64,000 nucleotides of DNA from Olsenella sp. An188 (GCF_002160255.1 NZ_NFKF01000002.1:124001-188000), one strand, 5' to 3'; positions 29,664-38,994 are shown, numbered from the stretch's first letter. Made by a program: numbers and translations. Notes: generated from the sequence alone by a model not told the origin.

Positions 29664-29874
29664 GGCGGTCCTTTCTGTTGGGTCTGTCCATGATAGAGCG
29701 GCCGGGCGCGGACGGAGGCGAGGTCGGGAAAACGTAACAGGCGAGAAGAACCGGAGGGCCGCGGGCCGCGCCGTCCCGCACTGCCACGCGCAGTCCCGCG
29801 CCGCCACGAAAGCCGCGCGATTGGGTGTTTGGCAGCCTCCGCGCTCCCGGAACAGACCGATTTGTCCCAACCCC

Positions 29875-30024
29875 GGGGCGATTGGGCGGCATGTTTGATG
29901 CGCTCGACGCGGATGGGAGCAAAATCAGCTCGCCAGGGCGCTCCGTGACCACAAATTGGGTGCGATTGGGCGGCATGTTTGATGCCGAAGCGACACCCAT
30001 ATCAAGGATGCCACCCAATCGCCC
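29875..30024. repeat. Direct and inverted GATTGGGCGGCATGTTTGATGC repeats
   Basis: The word GCGATTGGGCGGCATGTTTG occurs at 29878-29897 and 29962-29981 in the same orientation, both followed by ATGC. An inverted partner (GATGCCACCCAATCGCCC) lies at 30007-30024. The copies are flanked by CCGATTTGTCCCAAC and CACAAATTGGG. It is an intergenic REP-like cluster between fumC and metY with no coding potential. Confidence 0.65.
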
Positions 30025-30028
30025 ACAG

Positions 30029-30130
30029 TTCGCGGCAGCCCATGGTTCATGGCAGCACGCAGCTCGTGGCGGCACGCGGTTCGTGGCGGACCGCAGTTCG
30101 CGGCAGCGCGCGGCCTATGGCAGGAGGGGG
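30029..30130. repeat. 17-bp minisatellite, about six units
   Basis: Five clear units of 17 bases plus one degenerate unit, beginning TTCGCGGCAGCCCATGG, TTCATGGCAGCACGCAG, CTCGTGGCGGCACGCGG, TTCGTGGCGGACCGCAG and TTCGCGGCAGCGCGCGG. Consensus TTCGYGGCRGCRCGCRG. It ends 45 bases before the fumC stop codon. Length variation between strains is likely. Confidence 0.8.
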
Positions 30131-30175
30131 CGTCGCGCGACCCGGCGGCGCGGGGCACGCCGGCGGGCCGCGGGC

Positions 30176-31597
30176 CTAGACCATCTCCTCCGGGCGGAAG
30201 ACCTCGTCGAAGCGCTCCGCGGTGAGCAGGCCGAGCGACAGGCAGGCCTCGCGCAGGCTCGTCCCCTCGGCGTAGGCCTTCTTGGCGACCCGCGCCGCGT
30301 TGTCGTAGCCGATGTAGGGGTTGAGGCAGGTCACGAGCATGAGCGAGCGGTGGAGGTTCTCGGCCATCCTCTCGCGCACCGGCTCGATCCCGCTCGCGCA
30401 GCGCTCGTCGAACGAGGCGATCGCGTCGGCGAGAAGCCCCACGGACTGCAGGTAGTTGTATGCGATCACGGGCATGAACACGTTGAGCTCGAAGTTGCCC
30501 TGGCTCGCAGCGAAGCCGATCGCGGCGTCGTTGCCCATGACCTGCACGGCGACCATCGTCACGGCCTCGCACTGCGTGGGGTTGACCTTGCCCGGCATGA
30601 TGGAGCTACCCGGCTCGTTGGCCGGGATCTTGATCTCGCCCAGGCCAAGGCGCGGGCCGCTCGCGAGCCAGCGCACGTCGTTGGCGATCTTCATCATGTT
30701 GGCGGCGAGGCCCTTGACCGCACCGTGGGAGAAGACGAGCGCGTCCTTGCCCGTGAGCGCCCGGAACTTGTTGGGGTCCGTCACGAACGGCAGGCCCGTG
30801 AGCTCCGCGAGCTCCTCGGCGACGGCCACGTCAAAGCCCGCGGGCGCGTTGAGGCCCGTGCCCACGGCCGTGCCGCCGAGCGCAAGGCGCACGAGCTGCG
30901 GCATGGCGGCGAGAAGCTCCTCGCGCGAGCACTCGAGAAGCCCGCGCCAGCCGGAGATCTCCTGCGCAAACGAGATGGGCACGGCGTCCTGCAGGTGGGT
31001 GCGCCCGCTCTTGACCACGCCGGCGCACTCCCGCTCGAGGCGCGCGAACGTGGCCGCGAGCTGGTCGATCGCCGGGAGCAGGCGCCCCGTCACGGCGAGC
31101 GCCGCGGCGACGTGCATGGCCGTCGGGAAGGTGTCGTTGGACGACTGGCTCATGTTCACCGTGTCGTTGGGGTGCAGGGGGCGCTCCAGCTCCGCGCCCC
31201 GCTCGGCCGCGAGCTGGTTGCCGCGGTTGGCGAGGACCTCGTTCATGTTCATGTTGGACTGGGTGCCGGAGCCCGTCTGCCACACCACGAGCGGGAAGTC
31301 CGCGTCGTGGCAGCCGTCCAGGACCTCGTCGGCGGCGGCGCAGATGAGGTCGCGCTCGGCCTCGCCGAGCCGGCCCAGGCGGCAGTTCGCGCGCGCGGCG
31401 GCCTTCTTCACCAGCGCAAACGCGGAGACGATCTCACGCGGCATGCGCTCGGTGCCGATGGGGAAGTTCTCGTGGCTGCGCTCGGTCTGCGCGCCCCACA
31501 GGGCGTCCGCGGGCACGCGCATCTCGCCCATCGAGTCGCGCTCGACGCGCCAGGCCCCGGTCGGGGTCTCGGCGCCGGACTGGATCTTCTCGCCCAC
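30176..31597 (-). CDS. fumC: Fumarate hydratase, class II
   Basis: Interconverts fumarate and malate; class II enzymes lack an Fe-S cluster. The 473-residue protein has [42 protein letters not shown] (substrate loop) and the superfamily signature [11 protein letters not shown] at 330-340. It starts at a GTG (31597) three bases after the stop of the upstream gene, and the first residues read GEKIQSG, encoded by a GGCGAGAAG word. In this anaerobe it would serve a branched reductive TCA route (inference). Confidence 0.94.
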   Translation of the reverse strand: MGEKIQSGAETPTGAWRVERDSMGEMRVPADALWGAQTERSHENFPIGTERMPREIVSAFALVKKAAARANCRLGRLGEAERDLICAAADEVLDGCHDADFPLVVWQTGSGTQSNMNMNEVLANRGNQLAAERGAELERPLHPNDTVNMSQSSNDTFPTAMHVAAALAVTGRLLPAIDQLAATFARLERECAGVVKSGRTHLQDAVPISFAQEISGWRGLLECSREELLAAMPQLVRLALGGTAVGTGLNAPAGFDVAVAEELAELTGLPFVTDPNKFRALTGKDALVFSHGAVKGLAANMMKIANDVRWLASGPRLGLGEIKIPANEPGSSIMPGKVNPTQCEAVTMVAVQVMGNDAAIGFAASQGNFELNVFMPVIAYNYLQSVGLLADAIASFDERCASGIEPVRERMAENLHRSLMLVTCLNPYIGYDNAARVAKKAYAEGTSLREACLSLGLLTAERFDEVFRPEEMV

Positions 31598-31600
31598 GCG

Positions 31601-32944
31601 CTAGCCCTCCTCGCCCTCGGGCGCGTCCCCGGAGACGGGACGCGCGTCCGCCTCGCGGCGCTCGAGCCCCGAGGTGATCGCGGAGACCACCTCGGCCTGG
31701 TCGCGCGCGACCACGCCCAGGTCGGCGCGGACGCCGCGGAAGCGCGGGCTCTTGGCGCACTCCTCCGCGAGCTGCTTGTTGCTGCGCGCGTCCGAGAGCG
31801 CGCCGAGCTCCATCTGGATCTCGTCGAGGTACTCGCTCATCTGCGCGCGGTCGGCGCCCAGGACCTCGCCCAGGCGCTCGGCCACGTAGTGCATCTCCTT
31901 CGCGTCACGGCGCGCCACGTAGACGGCGTCGCCGTCGCGCAGGTCGAGGCCGAAGAGGTCCTCGTCGACCTCGTTGAACTGCTCGTCGAAGCGCGCGCGG
32001 AAGTCCTCGGACGTGAGGCCGCGCTCGGCGACCTTGGACTTCCAGCTCAGGTGCGCGAGGTCGCGGGCGAGCTTGCCCAGGCCCTTCGCGGCGTGGCGCT
32101 TGCGCATGTCCGTGATCAGCGAGGCGCACTCGAGCGCGCGCTCCTTGGCGCAGGCCATCGGCAGCAGGCTGTTCTCGCCCAGCTCGCCGGACTCCACGAG
32201 CCCGTCGACGCACTCCGAGAGGATGTCGAGCGCGCGCAGGCGCGCGGACGCCACCTGCAGCTCCTTGAGCACGTGCTCGGAGCGGCGGTTCTGCTTCTTG
32301 GTCTGCCAGGGGGCCAGGAACTGCAGCAGCGAGCGCACGCGCCGCAGGCCCATCCTGAACTGGCGCAGGCCCTCGGCGTCCTCGGGCTTGGCGAGAAACG
32401 CCTCGGAGTGCGCGGAGAGGTCGCTCGCGGCGAGCGCGACGGCGCGCTCGACGGAGGCGAGCTCCTCCCACGAGGCGACCTCCGGACCCGCCACGCACCA
32501 GCGCAGCACGCCGCGGCCGGACGCCCCGTCGGGCAGGTCGATCGCCACGGCCGTGCCCTTGCCGAACGACGGGCACTGGCCGAGCAGGCGCGTCGCGAGG
32601 TTGTCCACGAACGGGGCGTGCCCCACGGCGGCCACGACGAGCGCGTCACTCGCCTCGAGCTCGACGAGAAACGCCGCCATGTCCTGGGCGTAGAGCGACT
32701 GGTGGACCTCGATGTCCTGCGCGCCCGTCGACGCGGCCACGACGTCGGCCGTCTCGAGCGCGCGCACCGCCGGGCTGCTCCAGACCTCGACCTGGGCGTC
32801 GTCGCCCAGGAGCGCGAAGGTGCGCGGGTAGGCCGTGCGCAGGGCCCGGGCACCCGAGGCCGTGAGCCTGCGGTCGAGGTCCGCGCCCGAGGCGGCGGCC
32901 GCCTCGGGAGCACCGTGTCGAACGAGCACCAGCGTCTTGACCAT
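31601..32944 (-). CDS. SixA-like histidine phosphatase fused to a CHAD domain
   Basis: A 447-residue fusion. Residues 1-160 are a histidine phosphatase with LVLVRHGAPE (catalytic His10), VWSSPAVRALETADVV (second Arg) and VAAVGHAPFVDNLA (second His). Residues about 170-430 form a CHAD domain: FRMGLRRVRSLLQFL, LKELQVASARLRALDIL and RDAKEMHYVAERL, helical with conserved His/Arg/Lys. CHAD domains bind inorganic polyphosphate or other polyanions, and SixA-like domains remove phosphate from histidine or sugars. A polyphosphate-linked phosphatase is therefore plausible but unproven. Confidence 0.88.
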   Translation of the reverse strand: MVKTLVLVRHGAPEAAAASGADLDRRLTASGARALRTAYPRTFALLGDDAQVEVWSSPAVRALETADVVAASTGAQDIEVHQSLYAQDMAAFLVELEASDALVVAAVGHAPFVDNLATRLLGQCPSFGKGTAVAIDLPDGASGRGVLRWCVAGPEVASWEELASVERAVALAASDLSAHSEAFLAKPEDAEGLRQFRMGLRRVRSLLQFLAPWQTKKQNRRSEHVLKELQVASARLRALDILSECVDGLVESGELGENSLLPMACAKERALECASLITDMRKRHAAKGLGKLARDLAHLSWKSKVAERGLTSEDFRARFDEQFNEVDEDLFGLDLRDGDAVYVARRDAKEMHYVAERLGEVLGADRAQMSEYLDEIQMELGALSDARSNKQLAEECAKSPRFRGVRADLGVVARDQAEVVSAITSGLERREADARPVSGDAPEGEEG

Positions 32945-33214
32945 GTCTCCCCCGTTCTCCGTCTCCGGCGCACCCCGCCGGACTCTTTAGCATAGCAATT
33001 CTCCGCTTACCGAAATCATGCGTCGGGGAACGGCGCCGAGAGCCCGAAGGCCGCACGTCTCGGCGCGGCGACCGCGCCGGCCCAAGCCAAACGCACGCTT
33101 TTCTCGACAAGAACGTGCGCGCAGCTCGGGACAACGCACGCAAACGGGCGCGGCGCCCGCCGACGCGAGCCCGGAGCTCCCCGGGCTTCTCGCCAGCGTG
33201 CGCCGCGCCCTGAA

Positions 33215-33247
33215 GTGACTCAAAGGGGGCTGTCCCCTCTGGATCAC
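33215..33247 (-). terminator. Hairpin overlapping the htpG stop codon
   Basis: GTGACTCAAAGGGGGCTGT and CCCCTCTGGATCAC form an imperfect stem with a GGGG/CCCC apex, including the TGA of htpG in one arm. It is a third member of the family seen at 13987-14017 and 60948-60972. Confidence 0.5.
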
Positions 33248-35268
33248 ATGAGCTCGCAGACCTGGGTGGCGAAGGCCACGGGGTCCTCGGGCATGATGCC
33301 CTCGACGAGCAGGGCCTGGTTGTAGAGGAGCTCCGCGTAGAGGCCGACCTTCTCGGTCTCGCCGGCCTCCTGCGCCGCGCGCAGCTTCTCGAAGACCGGG
33401 TGCTTGGCGTTGACCTCGAGCACGCGCGTGGCCTTGGGGGCCTTGTCGGCCTCGGGGCCCACCGAGAGGACCTTCTCCATCTCCAGGCTGAGCGGGCCCT
33501 CGGAGGTGATGACCGCGGGGGCGCCGTCGGCCGCGAGGCGCGTGGAGACCGCGACCTTCTCGACCTTCTCGCCCAGGGCGTCCTTCATGGCCCCGAACAG
33601 GCCCTCGTTTGCCTTGGTGGCCTCCTCGGCGGCCTTCTTCTCGTCCTCGGTGGCCAGGTCGAGGTCGCCGGAGGTCACGTTCTTGAGCTCGAGCGTGCGG
33701 TCCTCGACCTCGGGCTCGGCGCCGTCGGCCACGGCCTTCTCGGCGGCCTCGCGCGCGGCGTCGTCCTCGTAGGCCATGGGCAGGCCCTTGGCCGTGAAGT
33801 CGCGCATGGCCTGGAAGCAGAACTCGTCCACGTCCTGAGTGGCCAGCAGCACGTCGTAGCCCTTGGCGAGGACGGCCTCCACCACGGGCATCTTGGCCAG
33901 GCGCTCGCGAGAGTCGCCGGCGGCGTAGTAGATCGCCTTCTGGCCGGCCGGCATGGCGGCGGCGTACTCCTGGAGCGTGACCATCTTCTGGTCGCGCGCG
34001 CTCCAGAACAGCAGCAGCCCCGCGAGCTCGTCCTTCTTCATGCCGTAGCTCTGGTAGATGCCGTACTTGAGACCGCGGCCGAAGTTCTCGAAGAACTTCT
34101 CGTAGTCCTCGCGGCTCTGGTCGCGCATGGACTCGAGCTCGGAGGTGATCTTCTTTTCGATGCGGCGCGCCATGGCCTGGAGCTGGCGGGTCTGCTGGAG
34201 CGTCTCGCGGGAGATGTTGAGCGAGACGTCGGCGGAGTCGACCACGCCGCGGACGAAGTTGTAGTAGTCGGGAAGCAGGTCGGCGCACTTCTCCATGATG
34301 AGGACGTTGGAGCTGTAGAGCTCGAGGCCCTTCTCGTAGTCGCGGCTGTAGAGGTCGAAGGGCGCCTGGCCCGGGATGAACAGCAGCGCGTCGTACTCGA
34401 GGGTGCCCTCGGCGTGGAGCGTGAAGGTGCGCGCCGGGTCGGCCCAGTCGTGGAAGGTGGACTTGTAGAACTCGGCGTACTCCTCGTCCGTGACCTCGGA
34501 GCTGCGCTTCTTCCAGATGGGGGTCATCGAGTTGATGGTCTCGAGCTCGGTGTAGTCCTCCCACTCCGGCGTGTAGTCGTCCGGCGCGTCCTCGGGCTTG
34601 TCCTTCTGGCGACTCTTGGTGACGAGCATCTTGACGGGGTAGCGCACGTAGTTGCTGTAGCGGCGGATGAGCTCCTTGAGCTGCCACTCGGAGAGGAACT
34701 CGTCGTAGGAGGCCTCGTCGGTGTTCTCCTTGAGGTGAAGGACGATGTCGGTGCCGCAGGTGGCGCGGTAGGCCGGGTCGTCCGCGGCGACGCGCTCGAT
34801 GGTGTAGCCCTCGACGCCGTCCGAGGCCCAGCGGAAGCACTCGTCGGAGCCCCAGGCGCGCGTGGTGACGCTGACCTCGCGCGCGACCATGAACGCGGAG
34901 TAGAAGCCCACGCCGAAGCGGCCGATGATGTCCACGGCGTCGCCCTGCGCCTCGGCGTTGGCGGCCTTGAACTCCTCGGAGCCGGAGTGGGCGATGGTGC
35001 CAAGGTTCTTCTCGAGCTCATCCTCGGTCATGCCGATGCCGTTGTCCGAGACGGTGATGGTGCGCGCGTCCTTGTCAAAGGCAACGTTGATGGCGAGGTT
35101 GTCCTGGTCGACGTGGACCGAGCCGTCCGTGAGGCTCTTGAGGTAGAGCTTGTCGATGGCGTCGGAGGCGTTGGAGACGAGCTCGCGCAGGAAGATCTCG
35201 CGGTTGGTGTAGATGGAGTTGATCATGAGGTCGAGCAGCTTCTTGCTCTCTGTCTTGAACTTGCGCAT
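33244..35268 (-). CDS. htpG: Molecular chaperone HtpG (Hsp90)
   Basis: ATP-dependent dimeric chaperone. The 674-residue protein has the complete N-terminal ATPase (EIFLRELVSNASDAIDK, DNGIGMT, GRFGVGFYSAFMV), a middle domain (MRDQSREDYEKFFENFGRGLKYG) and a C-terminal dimerisation domain (EVNAKHPVFEKL...LYNQALLVEG). An acidic stretch (DLATEDEKKAAEEATKANEG) near residue 545 is longer than in E. coli. The ATG at 35268 follows AAAGGGGAGC. No HspR/CIRCE-type element was seen upstream. Confidence 0.96.
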   Translation of the reverse strand: MRKFKTESKKLLDLMINSIYTNREIFLRELVSNASDAIDKLYLKSLTDGSVHVDQDNLAINVAFDKDARTITVSDNGIGMTEDELEKNLGTIAHSGSEEFKAANAEAQGDAVDIIGRFGVGFYSAFMVAREVSVTTRAWGSDECFRWASDGVEGYTIERVAADDPAYRATCGTDIVLHLKENTDEASYDEFLSEWQLKELIRRYSNYVRYPVKMLVTKSRQKDKPEDAPDDYTPEWEDYTELETINSMTPIWKKRSSEVTDEEYAEFYKSTFHDWADPARTFTLHAEGTLEYDALLFIPGQAPFDLYSRDYEKGLELYSSNVLIMEKCADLLPDYYNFVRGVVDSADVSLNISRETLQQTRQLQAMARRIEKKITSELESMRDQSREDYEKFFENFGRGLKYGIYQSYGMKKDELAGLLLFWSARDQKMVTLQEYAAAMPAGQKAIYYAAGDSRERLAKMPVVEAVLAKGYDVLLATQDVDEFCFQAMRDFTAKGLPMAYEDDAAREAAEKAVADGAEPEVEDRTLELKNVTSGDLDLATEDEKKAAEEATKANEGLFGAMKDALGEKVEKVAVSTRLAADGAPAVITSEGPLSLEMEKVLSVGPEADKAPKATRVLEVNAKHPVFEKLRAAQEAGETEKVGLYAELLYNQALLVEGIMPEDPVAFATQVCELM

Positions 35269-35365
35269 GCGGCGCTCCCCTTTCGTGCGGTTGTTTGCCG
35301 AGGGGTAGTCTACCCTTTTTTAGATAATCTCAGTCGGTGACGCTTAGATGCTGGGCGCCGGCTCA

Positions 35366-36223
35366 TCAGGGCTCGTCGTCGAGAAGGACCGCCCCGAGGA
35401 AGTCCTCGTCGTAGGCGATGGCGTCGGCAAGCTCGACGTCCCCGTCGGAGGCAACGACGAGGTAGTTGTCCTCGGCGGAGCGCTCCTCGTCGCTCGCCGG
35501 CGCCACGACGACGTTGGCAAACGCCAGGCGCGCCGTGGCCACGAAGGAGCGCAGGAACTCCACGTCGGAGCCGCCCTCGCGCGAGACCACGTTGGCAAGC
35601 AGGACGCCGCCGGGGACGAGGGCGCGGCGGGCGGCGCGCAGGGCGCCCACCGTGGCGAGCGAGGAGGCCGGCTCGGCGCCCACGAAGGCGTCGAGGACGA
35701 CGGCGTCGTAGGGGCCGCAGCCCCGTTCGAGGAAGGCGCGGCCGTCGTCGCAGAAAACGCTCAGGTCGCCGCCGCCGGCCCGGGCGAGCGCGACGGCCTC
35801 GTCGAGGAAGAACCAGCGGCGCGCGGCGCGGACGACGGCCGGGTCGATCTCGACGACGTCGGTGCGCACGCCGGGATGCTCGGAGGCGACGAGCTTGGGG
35901 AACGCGAAGCCTCCCCCGCCGATCGCGAGGACGCGGCGCACGGCGGGCCGCAGCTCGAAGAGGCGCGCGAGGGCGCGGTAGTAGGCAAAGACCGGCTCCA
36001 TGCGGCGCAACCCGAGGTAGGTCGCCGACTGGTAGACGCCTCCTGTGCGCAGCACCCTCACGGGCTCGCCCGCGCCGCGGCGCACGGTGTAGACGAGCGC
36101 AACGCCCCCGGAGACGCGCACGACGTGCGGGTTCAGCGTCCACACGCGGCGCGCGAGCACCCCAGCCGCGGTCGCGCCCGCCAGCGCGAGCGCCACGAGC
36201 CGACGGTTCTTCTCGCCAGGCAT
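35366..36223 (-). CDS. Spermidine-synthase-like SAM-dependent enzyme
   Basis: A 285-residue protein with a Rossmann SAM-binding core: VLAIGGGGFAFPKLVAS (motif I), TDVVEIDPAVV (acidic residue binding the ribose) and CDDGRAFLERGCGPYDAVVLDAF (catalytic-region Asp). An N-terminal helix and basic residues (GEKNRRLVALALAGATAAGVLARR) could anchor it to the membrane. The fold belongs to the polyamine-synthase-like group, but no speD-type or other polyamine gene is nearby. Substrate unknown. The ATG at 36223 follows AAGGGGG. Confidence 0.75.
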   Translation of the reverse strand: MPGEKNRRLVALALAGATAAGVLARRVWTLNPHVVRVSGGVALVYTVRRGAGEPVRVLRTGGVYQSATYLGLRRMEPVFAYYRALARLFELRPAVRRVLAIGGGGFAFPKLVASEHPGVRTDVVEIDPAVVRAARRWFFLDEAVALARAGGGDLSVFCDDGRAFLERGCGPYDAVVLDAFVGAEPASSLATVGALRAARRALVPGGVLLANVVSREGGSDVEFLRSFVATARLAFANVVVAPASDEERSAEDNYLVVASDGDVELADAIAYDEDFLGAVLLDDEP

Positions 36224-36279
36224 GCGACCCCCTTCTTGTAGACGCCCCCATGATGCTACGATTCCCGCAGGGAGGGGAC

Positions 36280-37035
36280 ATGTCACTCAGAATCATCATC
36301 TCGCCGGCAAAGGGCATGCGCGCGGTCGACGCGCCGCCGTGGCCCGTGCGCATGCCCGCGCTCCTGGGACGCGCCGAGCGGCTCGCGCGCGCCGTGGGAG
36401 AGCTCTCCCGCGAGGAGGCGCAGGCCCTCTGGGGCTGCAGCGACCGCCTGGCCGACCTCAACTACGAGCGCTTCTCCCACATGGACCTCGAGGGGGCCTC
36501 GACGGCGGCTGCCGTGGCGTACGAGGGAATCCAGTACACGCACCTCGCCGCGGCCGTCATGGACGAGCGGGCCCTGGGCTGGCTCGACGCCCACCTCAGA
36601 ATCCTCTCCGGCCTCTACGGAATCCTGCGGCCCCTCGACGCGGTCGTTCCCTACCGGCTGGAGATGCAGGCGCGCCTGTCCGTCGACGGCGCGCGCAACC
36701 TCTACGGCTTCTGGGGCGACGCGATCTACGAGTCGCTTGCCGGGGAGGGGTGCGAGCTCATCGTCAACGCGGCGTCGGCCGAGTACGCCCGGGCCGTCAC
36801 CCCCTACGTGCGACCGGACGGGCCAAGGGTCCTGACCTGCGTCTTCGGTGTGGTCCGCGACGGGCGGCTGCGCCAGCCGGCGACCGAGGCAAAGGCGGCG
36901 CGCGGCACCTTCGTGCGCTGGTGCGCTGAGCGCGGCGTCGAGGACGCGGGCGAGCTCGTGGGCTTCCGGGAGCGCGGGTACGCGCTGGACGAGGGGCGCT
37001 CGGGCGACGGGACGCTCGTCTTCATCCGCGGCTAG
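36280..37035 (+). CDS. yaaA: Peroxide-stress protein YaaA (DUF328)
   Basis: YaaA lowers free intracellular iron during H2O2 stress in E. coli and binds DNA. The 251-residue protein has the N-terminal IIISPAKGMR and the motifs FSHMDLEGASTAAAVAYEGIQY, HLRILSGLYGILRPLDAV and LYGFWGDAIYESL. It also has LIVNAASAEYARAV and the C-terminal FVRWCAERG...FRERGYAL. GGAGGGGAC precedes the ATG at 36280. Divergent from the preceding gene. Confidence 0.93.
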   Translation: MSLRIIISPAKGMRAVDAPPWPVRMPALLGRAERLARAVGELSREEAQALWGCSDRLADLNYERFSHMDLEGASTAAAVAYEGIQYTHLAAAVMDERALGWLDAHLRILSGLYGILRPLDAVVPYRLEMQARLSVDGARNLYGFWGDAIYESLAGEGCELIVNAASAEYARAVTPYVRPDGPRVLTCVFGVVRDGRLRQPATEAKAARGTFVRWCAERGVEDAGELVGFRERGYALDEGRSGDGTLVFIRG

Positions 37036-37066
37036 CCCGGACGACGCGGTCCGGACGCCTCCCGTA

Positions 37067-37315
37067 TGCAATTTGGCCGTTCAGTCCATGCAGCGGGCAT
37101 CCTCGCGTGCAGTTTTGCCTCTCAGTCCATGCGTTTTCCGAAGCGCGAGGGATGCGGGACGAGCGTCATGAATAACGTCCATATAAAACATGCTCAAATC
37201 GAAACCGTTCGTATATTTTTCTCCCCGAAAGGGAGTCGAGCGAAAAAGTGCATGGACTGAGAGGCAAAACTGCACTCCGACCTGTCCAAAACATGGACCG
37301 AACCCCCAAATTGCA
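37067..37315. repeat. 249-bp nested double inverted repeat upstream of the TerB gene
   Basis: Four copies of a 24-26-base element with the core TGCARTTTKGCC...TCAGTCCATG are arranged head-to-head. Left copies lie at 37067-37091 and 37108-37133, right copies inverted at 37250-37275 and 37292-37315. The inner pair is a perfect 26-base inverted repeat; the outer pair matches in about 21 of 24 positions. Copies on each side are 41-42 bases apart. The 116-base centre is unusually AT-rich (CCATATAAAACATG, GTATATTTTT) and contains CTCCC/GGGAG, so it may hold a promoter for the + strand gene at 37396. Confidence 0.8.
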
Positions 37316-37395
37316 CAGCACGCGGCGTCGGACGCCCCGAGGCGCGGCGCGCGGGCGAGTAATATGTGGGTGCCGGACTCGTTCAGAGGGGTGCC

Positions 37396-38994
37396 ATGCC
37401 AGACATCGATCGGATAATCGAGCAGATCGTCGCGGCAAGCCGCGCCAAGGGCGGAAGGACGTTCGCCAGCTCGCGCGCCTACGCCGACGAGCCCATCCTC
37501 ATGCGCGGATCCCAGATGGCGAGCTACCGGCCCGAGCCCATCCGGCAGATGCGCGAGCTTGCGCGGCGACCCGAGAGCCGCTCGTGGTCCGACGCCCGGC
37601 TCTTTGTCGAGCAGGCCCGCCTCATGGAGGGCTACGAGGACGACTTCCCCTACCAGGGGACGTTCAAGAGCTACTACCCCACCTATGAGGCCATGGACGA
37701 CCGCCAGCTGCGCGGATACTTCACCTGGCGGGTGAGGGTGCGGCGCGGCGAGGTGAAGCAGACCTCGACGTCGTTTGCCTACGTGTACCTCTACGAGCTC
37801 ATCAACGGAGTTGGCGCCGAGCCCGGCGAGCGGGCCTTCCGGGCGATCGAGGCGTTCTGGCGCGCCTACCGCGACTTCGAGCCGGCCATGGACCGCTACG
37901 TGCGGCCCTGGCTCGTCGACTACGTGGTCTACCACGACCTCGACCCTCGCCTTGCCGAGCCATACGCGGGCGCGGGGCACGACCGCGCCGTCGCGACGCT
38001 CGCGCGCACCGAGCGTGTGGTGCTCGAGCGGGCGGGGGCGAGCCGGCGGCGTGCGGCGCGCGACTTCGGCGCGCACGCGGCGACGGACCGGGAGCTCTTC
38101 TCTGCGCTCGACGAGCTCTCCACCTACCGCCCGAGCGCCTCTCGCCTCTACCGGGATGAGCCCGAGGCCCTCGTGGCCGTAACCTGCGCCGTCTTTGAGC
38201 GGCTCGCGCGCTACTACCACTCGAGCAGGAGCCAGGGCCTCACGGTGAGCCTCTTCGGGTCGCCCCACCCCATGCCCCACCTCATGTTTGCCTCCGCGGT
38301 CTTCTGCCCGCCGGGGCCCCATCCCGACTGCGTGGTGCAGCTCGGAGAGACGCGCCGCTACGAGTGTCGCCGCAACCTCTGGACCTGCGACGCGCTGCAC
38401 GACGGCGGGGGCCGGAGCGCCAGGCTCGGTCAGGCGCTGCGCGCCGCCGACCGGCAGCTGCGCGCGGCGCTCGACTACCCGCACCCGCTCAAGGAGCACG
38501 GCGACCCCAAGTACCTCACGCAGCTCGTCGAGCGCGAGGTCCGCGACTACCTCGACTGGCGCGCCGCGCACGCCCCGCGCCGCGTCGAGATCGATCTCTC
38601 CAAGCTCGCGGGGATCCGCGCGGCGGCGGCCGTGACACGAGAGGCGCTGCTCGTCGACGAGGAGCGCGAGGAGGCGCCCGCGACACCCGGGCCTGAGGCC
38701 GCGGGCCCCGCGAGCGCAGTCTCGCCCGCGGCCGCTGCCCCGGCCGGCGCCCCCGAGCCCCCCTCGCTCGGCGAGAAGGGTGCCCCGCTCGGCCTCACCC
38801 CCGAGGAGCTGGCGTTTCTCGAGGCCCTTCTCGAGGGAAGGAGGCCGGGGGGCAACGCGGACATGCTCGCCGACGCCGTCAACGAGAAGCTCATCGACCT
38901 CATCGGCGACACCGCGGTCGAGTTTGACGAGGCGGGGGAGCCCGCACTCGTCGAGGACTATGTCGAGGACGTGCGCGCGGCGCTCGGCGCCTAG
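37396..38994 (+). CDS. sngA: TerB-N/TerB-C domain protein, Shango SngA-like
   Basis: A 532-residue cytosolic protein. The N-terminal two-thirds (TYEAMDDRQLRGYFTWRVRVRRGE then YVYLYELINGVG) is a TerB-N domain. A disordered Pro/Ala linker contains SLGEKG, and the C-terminal 130 residues (LTPEELAFLEALLEG...NEKLIDLIGDTAVEF) are TerB-C. This architecture co-occurs with a DUF2791 ATPase and an Lhr-like helicase in the Shango anti-phage system; both are downstream here. AGAGGGGTGCC precedes the ATG. Its stop overlaps the convergent TetR stop by three bases. Mechanism unknown to me. Confidence 0.8.
   Translation: MPDIDRIIEQIVAASRAKGGRTFASSRAYADEPILMRGSQMASYRPEPIRQMRELARRPESRSWSDARLFVEQARLMEGYEDDFPYQGTFKSYYPTYEAMDDRQLRGYFTWRVRVRRGEVKQTSTSFAYVYLYELINGVGAEPGERAFRAIEAFWRAYRDFEPAMDRYVRPWLVDYVVYHDLDPRLAEPYAGAGHDRAVATLARTERVVLERAGASRRRAARDFGAHAATDRELFSALDELSTYRPSASRLYRDEPEALVAVTCAVFERLARYYHSSRSQGLTVSLFGSPHPMPHLMFASAVFCPPGPHPDCVVQLGETRRYECRRNLWTCDALHDGGGRSARLGQALRAADRQLRAALDYPHPLKEHGDPKYLTQLVEREVRDYLDWRAAHAPRRVEIDLSKLAGIRAAAAVTREALLVDEEREEAPATPGPEAAGPASAVSPAAAAPAGAPEPPSLGEKGAPLGLTPEELAFLEALLEGRRPGGNADMLADAVNEKLIDLIGDTAVEFDEAGEPALVEDYVEDVRAALGA

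Noticed and set aside
29664-29870. Longer N-terminus of MetY
   Set aside because: Lies in repeat-like intergenic DNA and has no family match; the start at 29663 is normal for MetY.
30029-30130. CRISPR array or coding repeat
   Set aside because: Units are contiguous without spacers and no reading frame with a start and ribosome binding site covers them.
35299-35322. Terminator GGGGTAG-TC-TACCC-TTTTTT upstream of htpG
   Set aside because: The U tract is on the plus strand where no upstream gene is transcribed into it; the stem is only five to six bases and overlaps the htpG promoter region.
37396-38994. Tellurite-resistance (ter) operon
   Set aside because: Only TerB-N/C domains occur; no terZ/D/C or TerY genes are nearby.
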